This document shows positions 19,247 to 27,699 of a DNA stretch of 64,000 nucleotides, piece after piece; position 1 is the first letter of the stretch, and every line of letters starts with the position of its first letter. A program made the translations under genes and the position numbers. Origin of the DNA: Parabacteroides goldsteinii (GTDB taxonomy: Bacteria > Bacteroidota > Bacteroidia > Bacteroidales > Tannerellaceae); contig NZ_JADNBB010000019.1 in assembly GCF_015550595.1 (NCBI RefSeq), positions 59,880 through 123,879 on the forward strand, given 5' to 3'. The notes beneath the pieces were generated by a model. It did not search any database and was not told the DNA's origin. It worked only from the letters and a program-made list of their open reading frames with translations.

Positions 19247-20203
19247 TTATATTTCTATATCCGGCAATTCATTTTCTACTGTTTCTTCCCATTTCCCATT
19301 ATCCCCTATCGTTAACTGGAATGTGTTATCCGGTTCATCCGTTTTGGGTGGGGTGTATAAAATTCCGGTATAGCGGATTGTTTTATTTCGGATGGGGAGG
19401 ATGTTAGTGACGGTTCGTTTACGCATGACATTGTTACTTACGTCCGTAGAAATGAGGGTTGCCGATATTTTTGTTTCTCCTTCGGGAATAAAAGAGAGGA
19501 ACGAGTGAGATGTGTTGGATTGCAACTTCTCTTCCTGCGTGAACTGATGAACACGTTGGTACAGACCGAAAGAGCTAATCCCTTTCCCTGTTCTAATATT
19601 GAAGCGCTCCGGATAATTCTCGACAGATAATTCAAATGTCTCGATCTCATCCGGTACAGGATCAGATGCACAGAATTCTATCCTTCCGATGATCCGTTCC
19701 AGGGATATAAATTCGCTGGTTGTTTCATTAAGGCCGGTAATGAAAGAGCCTGAATGATAGAAAGTGTCCGAAACTTCATCGAAAGAAAAGATATTTTCTG
19801 AAAATGCAGCTTCTTTCGAACTATGGGCCAGAAAACAAACCTGATAGTTTCCTGCCGGTAAGGTGTCGTAAACAATACCGAAATCCTCCCCTGAGTCTAT
19901 CTTATAAGTAATATGTCGAATCGGTTCTTCCGGTTTTTCTCGGTTGAACACTACATATTCTATACGGGAACACAGATCACCCACTTCTTTTTCCGGACTT
20001 TCTTCGTCGGGTATTTCCGGTTCGGGGATCGTGTTAGGCGGCATACTGCGAGTAGGGGAGAATGGAAGCACCTCTTTTTGTAGTTGAACACTAAATTGCA
20101 CCGGAAATAAATTCTGTACAATTTCAATTTCGTCCGAAGCCGGACTACTGCAGCCTGTCAGACAAATGATGCAGGCTAATGCATACAAGTCTTTCTTTTT
20201 CAT
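19247..20203 (-). CDS. FimB/Mfa2-like fimbrial lipoprotein
   Basis: A 318-residue lipoprotein with C18 in CLTGCSSP. After a proline/glutamate-rich linker (about 50-75) come two beta domains: an N-terminal one (IEYVVFNRE, LPAGNYQVCFLAHSS) and a C-terminal one (RIIGRIEFCASDP, NKTIRYTGILYTPP) with the layout of Mfa2/FimB-type fimbrial anchor proteins. It is distant from the full fimbrial operon at 41-48 kb and has no pilin beside it. It may serve another fimbria or act alone on the surface. Confidence 0.65.
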   Translation of the reverse strand: MKKKDLYALACIICLTGCSSPASDEIEIVQNLFPVQFSVQLQKEVLPFSPTRSMPPNTIPEPEIPDEESPEKEVGDLCSRIEYVVFNREKPEEPIRHITYKIDSGEDFGIVYDTLPAGNYQVCFLAHSSKEAAFSENIFSFDEVSDTFYHSGSFITGLNETTSEFISLERIIGRIEFCASDPVPDEIETFELSVENYPERFNIRTGKGISSFGLYQRVHQFTQEEKLQSNTSHSFLSFIPEGETKISATLISTDVSNNVMRKRTVTNILPIRNKTIRYTGILYTPPKTDEPDNTFQLTIGDNGKWEETVENELPDIEI

Positions 20204-20288
20204 AGCAAAGGAATTGTTAATGATAAAATCTACACAAAGAAAATACTTATTTCGGAATTTAAAAAATATTAAGGAGATAACTTATGGA

Positions 20289-20313
20289 TTTGCAGGGAAC
20301 TTTCCTAGTTTTG
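20289..20313 (+). promoter_or_regulatory. Promoter of sugar isomerase gene
   Basis: TTTG at 20289-20292 and TAGTTTTG at 20306-20313 form a -33/-7 pair 43 bp before the start. Confidence 0.6.
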
Positions 20314-20355
20314 TAGAAAACAGACTCAATGTAATAACCTTAAAATTAAAAGAAA

Positions 20356-21348
20356 ATGGCACGTCCTGTAACATTATGTACCCTGCAATGGGGTGACTTA
20401 CCTCTGGAAACAGTTTGTGAAAAAGCGAAGGCTTTCGGATATGACGGATTGGAGCTGGGTTTACCCAATCATCTCGATGTTCGCCGTACGGATCAGGCTT
20501 ATTATGACGGTATAAAAGAATTGCTGGCCAAATACGACCTGAAGCTTTTCTGTATTTCCATCCATCTGATCAGCCAGGCGGTTTGCGATAAAATCGATCA
20601 ACGGCATAAAGCGGTACTTCCCGATTGTATCTGGGGAGACGGTGAGCCGGAAGGCGTACGTCAGCGTGCAGCGGAATATATGGTACAAACGGCCCGTGCA
20701 GCCAAAGCATTAGGTATCGATGTGGTTGCCGGATTTACGGGTAGTCCCATCTGGCATTGGCTTTACTCTTTTCCTCCCGTTACGGATCAGATGATTGAAG
20801 ACGGTTATGCTGATTTTGCACGTCGTTTCATCCCGATCATGGATGAATATCAGAAGTTGGGCATTCGCTATGGTCTGGAAGTTCATCCTACGGAAATAGC
20901 ATTCGATACTTATTCTGCCCGTAAGGCACTCGATGCATTGAATAATCATCCGGCTTTCGGCTTCAACTACGATCCGAGCCATCTGGGTTATCAGGGAGTA
21001 GATTATGTGGACTTTATCAATCAGTTCCCCGACCGTATTTTCCATGTACATATGAAAGATGTCTACTGGAGCGATACTCCGAAACAGATCGGTGTATTCG
21101 GAGGACATTCCACTTTTGGGGATTCCCGCCGTTACTGGAATTTCCGTAGTATGGGACGTGGTAAGATCTGCTTTGAAGAAATAATCCGTGCCCTGAACGA
21201 TATCAATTACCAGGGGCCGCTATCGGTAGAGTGGGAAGACAGCGCAATGGATCGTGAGCATGGTGCCCGCGAGTCTTGCGAGTTCGTAAAGCGAGTGGAT
21301 TTCCAACCTTCGGGGCATGCGTTTGATGCATTCTTTGAGAAGAAGTAA
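20356..21348 (+). CDS. Sugar phosphate isomerase/epimerase, xylose isomerase-like TIM barrel
   Basis: A 330-residue cytosolic TIM-barrel protein. Metal-binding residues of the AP endonuclease 2/xylose isomerase-like fold are visible: E in LEVHPTE, D/H in [10 protein letters not shown] in HVHMKD and E in SVEWED. The N-terminal [13 protein letters not shown] is typical. Such proteins isomerise sugars or inositols, and the specific substrate cannot be deduced. It is a single gene with its own promoter and terminator. Confidence 0.85.
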   Translation: MARPVTLCTLQWGDLPLETVCEKAKAFGYDGLELGLPNHLDVRRTDQAYYDGIKELLAKYDLKLFCISIHLISQAVCDKIDQRHKAVLPDCIWGDGEPEGVRQRAAEYMVQTARAAKALGIDVVAGFTGSPIWHWLYSFPPVTDQMIEDGYADFARRFIPIMDEYQKLGIRYGLEVHPTEIAFDTYSARKALDALNNHPAFGFNYDPSHLGYQGVDYVDFINQFPDRIFHVHMKDVYWSDTPKQIGVFGGHSTFGDSRRYWNFRSMGRGKICFEEIIRALNDINYQGPLSVEWEDSAMDREHGARESCEFVKRVDFQPSGHAFDAFFEKK

Positions 21349-21366
21349 TAAATGATCATTATTAAG

Positions 21367-21403
21367 AAAGGCTGTGTTTTACGTTCAAGCATAGCCTTTT
21401 TTA
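21367..21403 (+). terminator. Intrinsic terminator
   Basis: AAAGGCTGTG pairs with CATAGCCTTT (one G-U) and is followed by T residues. Confidence 0.88.
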
Positions 21404-21606
21404 TTTACCTCCAATCTGTATTTATTTAGTTTCGTGTCACCTGTCACGCCTTGTAACTATATGTGTGTCAGCTTTATCATGTGACACGTCTCTGTGAAGG
21501 CTATAAATATCTTCGATTTTGCTGTATTCTCCTCTATCCCCTTCTGATCTGTATAGGCCGGACAATTTGTATCGCTCTTTCCTGCCTATTGCCTGCAACT
21601 AAAGTT

Positions 21607-21820
21607 TTAGTATAGGAAGGCTAAGCCTCAGGCTCCTGATAATTAATGTTTTTCCTCCTTGATTTTGTAAAAGTAAGGTATGCTTTACAAAAATGTAAGG
21701 CTGGCCTTCTATATTAGTAAGGCATGCCTTACATTTACGTAAGGCTGACATTACATTTTTAAAAGTGTGGAGAAAAAGGATTATTTGTCGTGATGTAAAA
21801 CCTTAGCTTTCCTATACTAA
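21607..21820. repeat. 19-bp inverted repeat enclosing a tandem array
   Basis: The left arm (21607-21625, TTAGTATAGGAAGGCTAAG) and right arm (21802-21820) are reverse complements with one mismatch. The 176-bp interior contains the 22-bp palindromic array. It is not clear whether this is a mobile element, an invertible segment or a folded RNA. Confidence 0.85.
21673..21760. repeat. 22-bp tandem array with palindromic core, 4 copies
   Basis: Units start exactly every 22 bp at 21673, 21695, 21717 and 21739, each beginning GTAAGG. The third contains the perfect palindrome GTAAGGCATGCCTTAC (21717-21732); the others are degenerate versions (GTAAGGTATGCTTTAC, GTAAGGCTGGCCTTCT, GTAAGGCTGACATTAC). Two helical turns per unit would place all cores on the same DNA face, as expected for cooperative protein binding. 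Confidence 0.88.
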
Positions 21821-22217
21821 TTGCTTAGTCCGTTAGAACAAGAATTCAGAGGAAGCAAAAGGGCGTTTTTTTACTTCTTATGTAAAGTCGTGATAGAAAA
21901 ATGACAAAACAGAGGTGAAGGCTAGTGTGAAAGTAAAAAGTAGACAGGTGTCACTGTTGTTGGCTGTAAATCAACTATATATGCTGTATGTGAAAGGTGA
22001 AGGGGGAGCTGCGAAAACATACTGTAAGGCGGATATAGTGGTGAAATGAGCGATAAAAGATCTGCTTGCGGCATCGCTCTAATAAGAACTATGTGCCTAT
22101 ACATTATTATATATAGCAAAAAAGAGAAATGTGAGGAAAATGAAGATTTTATAATTTGAAGATCGTGATATAGTCTTTGAAATATAAAGGAAGACATAAA
22201 AAATGAATGGCTACTGA

Positions 22218-22403
22218 AAACGTTCCTTTTTTATCATCAGCAAAATTACATATAAGTTTTGAATCTGCAATTTAAATCAAAAAATAATTTCCAACTGTAT
22301 ATGCTTTCTTATCAACATAATACCAAAGCGAGTACGAATATTTAGTTTTTAACGACCAACCCATTTCATCTTCCTAATAAATGGCTAGAAAAAAGGAACG
22401 TTT
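22218..22403. promoter_or_regulatory. Candidate invertible promoter (phase variation switch)
   Basis: Perfect 15-bp inverted repeats AAACGTTCCTTTTTT (22218-22232) and its reverse complement (22389-22403) bound a 156-bp AT-rich interior. The best promoter match inside is on the minus strand: -7 TAATTTTG (plus 22241-22248) with TTGC as -33 (plus 22267-22270), spaced about 19 bp. As drawn it points away from the surface-protein gene at 22492, i.e. OFF; inversion would leave an ~88-nt leader beyond the repeat. The arm resembles, from memory, B. fragilis invertible-region repeats. A weaker plus-strand candidate (TAAGTTTTG, 22253) has wrong spacing. No invertase gene is in the window. Confidence 0.7.
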
Positions 22404-22491
22404 AATCTCGTCATTCAGTTGAAGACGATCTTTAAACCTCTTTCAAACGGGCTTTTTAAGTAACACTATTATTAATATTAAATTTTAAATT

Positions 22492-25400
22492 ATGAACAAA
22501 AAGTTTTCTACGCTAATGGCCGGTTTATTGCTGGCAGGAGGTGTGTTTACTGCAAATGCACAGAAGGACTCGAAGGAGATGCCTCGTTCTGCAGCTTTTG
22601 TTGGTAGAGACATTGTTGAATTAGGTCAGGTTGGCGAAGGTTCCGACACCTATAAAAGCAATGGCTTTTACCAATTAAGCTTTGAGAAGGGGGACAGCGT
22701 ACTTGCTATGTTGTGGGATGCTACCAATGGCAAATACAGATTGATGGCTCGCGAACTGAAGAAAGCGAACACTCCGTTGGATAACACTTTGTGGCAGGTT
22801 TCTGCTAGCTGGGACAAGACATCAGGTACAATTAACTACGTATTCGTAAACAAAGCAACATTACTTCCTTTACAGGTTGGCATTCCAGATAGCCTGAACG
22901 TTGGACGTGATGCCTTTATCGAAGGTTCTGTAACCAATTGGGTTTGGAATCAGAATGTAAAGAGAATGGGTACAAGTGCTCTGAGATCAACTGTCAATGT
23001 ATCCGAATCTGTATGTTTGACATTGAAGAGCGATACCGTACAGGTAATGAGCTTCCATTCGGACACAACAGCTTATCCGTTTGCAAGTGCACTTAAAGTG
23101 AAACCGGTAGAAGCCGGTCGTGTGATCCTGACAGCTGACCAGATCAACTCTAAATTAGCGAATGTAACAGGAACAGAAGGAACTCATGTTGAGTTTACTT
23201 TTGATCCGGAAGTTAAGAATCCGATTGCGGAAAATGCAAAGAATATTTTGACTGATATGGCTTGGGTTGCCAGAGGTTGGAGTTGGGAATTGCAAGCTGA
23301 TAGTACTTTGGCTAAGGGCAAAGGATTTGAAGTCCCTGACTTTAAGAATTTTGCTACTAAAGATACTTTAATTGCTGACAGTACTCTGGTTCAATTCATC
23401 CCTTATCTGGATTATCAGAAAAATGGAGTAGACTTGAAAAAAGTAAGAGTATTGATGGTGGATACCGCTTATTATGATGATGCAATGAATAATAAGTACA
23501 ATCTGAAATTGGCCGCAAAGACACTTGCGAAGCAAAAAGATAACTACCCAGGTGCAGATTTGGATACTATCCTTCCGAATAAGAAACCTGTAGCTTATGC
23601 AACCTTCCAGGATCAGTCATTATTTAAAGTAATTTACGAACCGACTTACGATCGCGTTATGCTTCAGGCTAAGCAGGTTACGTTTATTGCAAAAGATTCT
23701 TTGGCTAAAAAACAAACTTGGGCTCTTCAAAAACAAGCTGCCGACAGTCTTAAATATGACGGATTTGTTGCTGCTTCCAAGTTAGACACTGCTTCTTTAC
23801 ATACTGATACAGTTGCTTATAACCCAATCAAGAGTAACATGATTAAATTGGTTTATCTGACTCCTGATCACTCCGAATTGACAGTGGATGTTCCTGATTC
23901 TGTTGATGTTAAGGCTGAGGATAAAGGCTATAATGGTGCTCTTACAACAATCAAGATGAATGGAACTAAGAATTTTGGTCAGTGGACATATGCTAATATT
24001 CCGGCAGGTTTCTATTATATCCAGAATGCAAAGGAAAAATCAACAGCTTTGATTCCTGCAAATGGATGGGCCTATATGGATTTAACAGCAACAAACAACT
24101 CTAATAATGGAAATGTTGTTTATTCTGCTGAAAAATTTGAAACAATGCCTTCTGCTCAATGGTATATCTCAGGTAATGCCGGTTACTTTACTATAAACAA
24201 CCGTGAATCAGAAAAAGTATGGTCTACACAGTACTGGTATGCGGTGAAAGATGCAGCAGGTAATAATATTCCTAATGTGTATACTAACTATGGAACATCT
24301 GGTAGCGCTGGTATTGGTACTATATCTAAAGATACAATTCGTTTGGTGGAAGTTCCGGTTAATGTTTTGAAAGGTGCATTTAATGGATATCTGAATCTTA
24401 CTCAGGCTGAAGCAAAAGCCGATACTTCTGTATTTACATTTAAATATGTGACTCCGTTGAATGTAGATCTAGGTCTAACCATGGGGAGCGACTCTGTTTT
24501 GGTAATGAAAGACGGTGAAGCTATGAACTTTAAGCTGGAAAGAGTTACTAAGGATGATACTGAGTATGGTATTAAGTCTGCTTTGTCAAGAGTTCTTTAT
24601 TACATCTATTCAGATGAAGTAAGCAGTAACTCAACTGAAACTACCGGTTACCACAACAGAAAATATGTAGTATTGGAAGGTGGTAAATACAGATTGGCCA
24701 ACATACTTGTAAAGGATAATGCAGATGGAACAACAGCTTTTGAAAGTGGTGAATTCGATAGAGCTCAGTTCTATGTAAAGGAAATCGGTGAAGTTGGAAA
24801 GAACTATGTATTGGTTGATCCGAGACTACAGAATCTGTCTACTACAAATCAGGGTGCTATTGCTGAAGGTGTAAGAATGGCAATGGATCAGACAACTTTG
24901 ACTATGCGTGCTAACGCTCTTCCTTCAGTAGCTGAAAATGTTTATACAAACAGCTTATTGAACATTGTGAAAGCAGCTGCCGGTAACTATGTATCCGATT
25001 TGGCTTATGGTGATACTGTAAAAGTATTCTCTAACGATTATCCAGAAGTGGTAATGTATGAAAATGAGGGTTTGTTGGCAATGTCTTCTCTGGAAGTAGG
25101 TCGTACTTACAACACTGCAATGTTTGTTGATACAGCAAATGTAAGAAACAACACAGCTAAACCTCAGTATATGTTCGTACTTCGTCCAGAATTCGATCCT
25201 AACTGTAATTATCCAACCCATGTACACCATGCAGTGGAAGGTGATTACCTGATGCATTTGACAGATTCTGCAGCCGTAGATGCTAAATACACTTGGGAAA
25301 ACAGAAAGTTCGCTCGTTTAGGATTCATTCCTGCCCGTCACGAAGGTGATATCCTGACAGTGAAGAGCACAGGTGATGAAATCAACCTGTCTGACAATTC

Positions 25401-25845
25401 AAAAGATCAGTATTGCACATTTGCTTTGCGTTATGTAGATACAACTCGTGATGCATTCTATCTGGAAACATTGATGAAGAAAGGCACTCCTGGTGATAAA
25501 CATAACAATGAAATACCTGATCAGAAGGGTTGGGTAAGATGGCACAATGGTGTACCTGTAGTAGTAGATGATTTGTCTCAGGCTGGTAAGTTCAACTTCG
25601 AAGCAACATCTGATTCTCCTGTATCAAACGAAACTATCGGTACATCTACTATCAGCGTAGTAGCAACCAACGGTGGTGTAATCGTTAAGGGTGCAGAAGG
25701 TAAGAAGGTTGTAATCAGTAACGTACTTGGTCAGACAATTGCAAATACTGTAATCACATCAAGCGAAGCTACAATCGCAGCACCTGCAGGTGTAGTTTAT
25801 GTAAAGGTTGATGGTGAAGCTGCAGTTCCTGCAATCGTAAAATAA
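22492..25845 (+). CDS. Large secreted surface protein with DUF6383/T9SS-type C-terminus
   Basis: A 1117-residue exported protein with a clear signal peptide (cleavage after FTANA, about residue 23). The body is beta-rich and rich in Asn, Asp and Thr, with repeated statements of the type YYIQNAKE/YVVLEGGKYRL, but no known enzyme motif. The last ~65 residues (GVIVKGAEGKKVVISNVLGQTI, then APAGVVYVKVDGEAAV) match the Parabacteroides DUF6383 C-terminus and resemble type A sorting domains of type IX secretion. DS/T-A/L-like sites could carry O-glycans. It is probably an abundant S-layer-like glycoprotein, controlled by the invertible segment upstream. Function is inferred; the architecture is seen. 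Confidence 0.8.
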   Translation: MNKKFSTLMAGLLLAGGVFTANAQKDSKEMPRSAAFVGRDIVELGQVGEGSDTYKSNGFYQLSFEKGDSVLAMLWDATNGKYRLMARELKKANTPLDNTLWQVSASWDKTSGTINYVFVNKATLLPLQVGIPDSLNVGRDAFIEGSVTNWVWNQNVKRMGTSALRSTVNVSESVCLTLKSDTVQVMSFHSDTTAYPFASALKVKPVEAGRVILTADQINSKLANVTGTEGTHVEFTFDPEVKNPIAENAKNILTDMAWVARGWSWELQADSTLAKGKGFEVPDFKNFATKDTLIADSTLVQFIPYLDYQKNGVDLKKVRVLMVDTAYYDDAMNNKYNLKLAAKTLAKQKDNYPGADLDTILPNKKPVAYATFQDQSLFKVIYEPTYDRVMLQAKQVTFIAKDSLAKKQTWALQKQAADSLKYDGFVAASKLDTASLHTDTVAYNPIKSNMIKLVYLTPDHSELTVDVPDSVDVKAEDKGYNGALTTIKMNGTKNFGQWTYANIPAGFYYIQNAKEKSTALIPANGWAYMDLTATNNSNNGNVVYSAEKFETMPSAQWYISGNAGYFTINNRESEKVWSTQYWYAVKDAAGNNIPNVYTNYGTSGSAGIGTISKDTIRLVEVPVNVLKGAFNGYLNLTQAEAKADTSVFTFKYVTPLNVDLGLTMGSDSVLVMKDGEAMNFKLERVTKDDTEYGIKSALSRVLYYIYSDEVSSNSTETTGYHNRKYVVLEGGKYRLANILVKDNADGTTAFESGEFDRAQFYVKEIGEVGKNYVLVDPRLQNLSTTNQGAIAEGVRMAMDQTTLTMRANALPSVAENVYTNSLLNIVKAAAGNYVSDLAYGDTVKVFSNDYPEVVMYENEGLLAMSSLEVGRTYNTAMFVDTANVRNNTAKPQYMFVLRPEFDPNCNYPTHVHHAVEGDYLMHLTDSAAVDAKYTWENRKFARLGFIPARHEGDILTVKSTGDEINLSDNSKDQYCTFALRYVDTTRDAFYLETLMKKGTPGDKHNNEIPDQKGWVRWHNGVPVVVDDLSQAGKFNFEATSDSPVSNETIGTSTISVVATNGGVIVKGAEGKKVVISNVLGQTIANTVITSSEATIAAPAGVVYVKVDGEAAVPAIVK

Positions 25846-25862
25846 ATAGCTTAGATTTTTAA

Positions 25863-26037
25863 ATAATCAATAAATTTAAATTGGCTGCGTGGTTCTGGAA
25901 GTAGCCAAGTACCCTGCGACGGGCGAAAAAGCGGTCAGTATTAATACTAAAGTAATGAAATAAAGTTCTTCTGTTCGATCTCTGTGAAGAGCAAAAACAG
26001 ACAAAACAAAGCTCCGGAGATTTGTCTTCGGAGCTTT
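25863..26037 (+). ncRNA. Candidate structured RNA element, copy A, with terminator
   Basis: A ~145-bp element shared with 27414-27591, over 90% identical in the core (25903-26004). Visible stems are TTGGCT/AGCCAA, CCC/GGG, palindrome AGTATTAATACT and GTTCTTC/GAAGAGC. It ends in an intrinsic terminator (AAAGCTCCG, 26008-26016 / CGGAGCTTT, 26029-26037). No open frame of note. It may be a 3'-UTR-derived small RNA of the surface-protein transcript, or an independent RNA. No matching known family is recalled. Confidence 0.6.
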
Positions 26038-26183
26038 AATTCCTGAGCATTAGTACTTCATGTGAATCAGTACTTAAATCCTGATTCCGGGTATATTAAA
26101 AATGGGAGAGATAATTAACTGAATAATAATATTTTAAACAACTGAATCGGATAGTAAATACAACTACTGATCCGCATTAAATT

Positions 26184-27371
26184 ATGAATAGACATCAGAC
26201 AATTGTTTTATTGGTCATGTTTACAACAGGGTGTACGGCTCCGCGTTCATTTATACCGCAGAGAATCGAAGAAGAAACCGCTCAGGAACGCATTCAACTG
26301 TCGCGTATGCAATCAGTTCCTCAGCTACAGGTGGATGCCTTGTCGGTTTATGGTCGGATGATTGAATACTTTGTAAATCCAGATGAAATGATCCTTATGG
26401 AGAAAACATCAGAAACACAGCAGACCGTGGCACACTGCTTTAGTGCTGCTCTTTCTTTTAAACCGGGTAACACAGCGTTACTTTCGGCTTACAGCGGTAA
26501 CCGGATAGAACTGGAACGTCTGAACCGTGAACTGGGTCTTCTTATGGCAGATGCCGGAGAGGGAATAGAAACGATCTGCATTACCGGTTATGCCTCGCCT
26601 GACGGCACAACGGAACGTAATGAAGAACTGGCAGCCGGACGTGCCTTGCATTTTAGTAATTATCTGAGCCGGAAACTGGCTATACCCCGGCAGAAGATCA
26701 CTGTCGGAACCTGCCAAGAAGACTGGGAAGGATTACAACGACTAACGAAGGATGCCCATAAGCCGTATGCAGCAGAGGTTGCGGCCATCCTGACCCAAAA
26801 TACTGAACCTGATGCCCGGCGTAAAGCCCTGAAGGCACTCGATAAGGGGCGCGTTTGGAAAGATATGGAGCAAACGCTGTTTGCCCGCTTACGGCGGATG
26901 GAACTTGAGGTGAGTTGTCTGGTTCGTGAACCAATCCCGGAAGATGAGAATAGCGGTGGGAAAAATGCCATAGACCTGAATCGCCTGCTGGCTCTGTTCA
27001 ACAACCGTCCGGAGCAACTTTCACTGGATGAACTACTGATGGTCGGTCAGATGTTTCGCCCCGGTACGGAACAGTTTCGTGAAGTCTACGAACAGGCAGC
27101 TTATCGTTTTCCGGACTGTGTCTCCGCCCAATTGAATGCCGGAGCCGCCGCCCTAGCAGCCGCGGATATCGAGGCGGCACGCTTCTTTCTCGGACGGATA
27201 GAGAACGACCCGTGTGCATGGATCGACCTGGGGATACTCTCACTTATGGAGGGTGACATGGGCGGAGCTGCCGACTGGTTCCGTAAGGCATTGCCAGTGA
27301 GGCCAATACTGGCACGAACCAATTTGGAATTACTGAAAAGAATGGAAACCTCCCGGCTAAAGGGAAATTAA
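26184..27371 (+). CDS. OmpA-like/TPR lipoprotein
   Basis: A 395-residue lipoprotein with probable acylated C17 (FTTGC). Residues ~125-180 form an OmpA-like peptidoglycan-binding segment (ICITGYASPDGTTERNEELAAGRALHFSNYL). Residues ~290-390 look like TPR helices (ALAAADIEAARFFLGRIE, MEGDMGGAADWFRKALPVRP). Similar OmpA-type proteins (DUF3868 relatives) are often encoded near fimbrial genes, and could tie surface structures to the cell wall. It stands alone between the two copies of the RNA-like element; no clear promoter is seen. Confidence 0.7.
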   Translation: MNRHQTIVLLVMFTTGCTAPRSFIPQRIEEETAQERIQLSRMQSVPQLQVDALSVYGRMIEYFVNPDEMILMEKTSETQQTVAHCFSAALSFKPGNTALLSAYSGNRIELERLNRELGLLMADAGEGIETICITGYASPDGTTERNEELAAGRALHFSNYLSRKLAIPRQKITVGTCQEDWEGLQRLTKDAHKPYAAEVAAILTQNTEPDARRKALKALDKGRVWKDMEQTLFARLRRMELEVSCLVREPIPEDENSGGKNAIDLNRLLALFNNRPEQLSLDELLMVGQMFRPGTEQFREVYEQAAYRFPDCVSAQLNAGAAALAAADIEAARFFLGRIENDPCAWIDLGILSLMEGDMGGAADWFRKALPVRPILARTNLELLKRMETSRLKGN

Positions 27372-27413
27372 TCATGCGAATAAGTAGTTAAGTCTGGATG
27401 TTCATCTGACCTT

Positions 27414-27597
27414 ATAATCAATAAATTAAAATGGACTGTGTGTGGTTTTGTATAAGCCAAGTACCTCGTGAGGGCGAACAAGCAGTCAGTATTAATATTA
27501 AAGTAATGAAATAGAGTTCTTCTGTTCGATCTCTGTGAAGAACAAAAACAGATAAAAGTAAGTTACCTCGGCTTTAGGGTCGGGGTAGCTTTATTTC
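27414..27597 (+). ncRNA. Candidate structured RNA element, copy B, with terminator
   Basis: Second copy of the element at 25863. Relative to A the CCC/GGG stem becomes CCT/AGG and GTTCTTC/GAAGAGC becomes GTTCTTC/GAAGAAC: changes that keep pairing. It ends in a different hairpin (27560-27572 with 27579-27591) followed by TTATTTC, so the terminator is conserved in position but not in sequence. It lies just after the OmpA/TPR gene. Confidence 0.6.
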
Positions 27598-27663
27598 TAT
27601 ATATCATTTATCACCTCATAACTTTTCTTTATAAGCTTCGGATGGATTTTCGCCATAAATAAT

Positions 27664-27671
27664 TAACTTTG
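27664..27671 (+). promoter_or_regulatory. -7 promoter box of ddh
   Basis: TAACTTTG 28 bp before the ddh start; a weak TTTTCG lies at the -33 position. It shows that ddh does not depend on the upstream RNA-like element. Confidence 0.65.
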
Positions 27672-27699
27672 CAGTTGGTTGAAAAGTAAAAACTAAAGT

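Larger units (their letters stand above)
21404..22217. other. Long noncoding stretch with several inverted repeats
   Basis: No convincing gene is seen in over 800 bp. It holds an 8-bp inverted repeat CGTGTCAC (21433-21440)/GTGACACG (21481-21488), the 19-bp inverted repeat with the 22-bp array, and AT-rich sequence up to the invertible-promoter candidate. A 91-codon minus-strand frame at 21922-22197 has no recognisable features. Confidence 0.7.

Noticed and set aside
21673..21760. CRISPR array
   Set aside because: Units are 22 bp, contiguous, degenerate and without spacers.
21922..22197. 91-codon minus-strand frame in the noncoding stretch
   Set aside because: No motif, low-quality composition and located beside the switch region; treated as chance.
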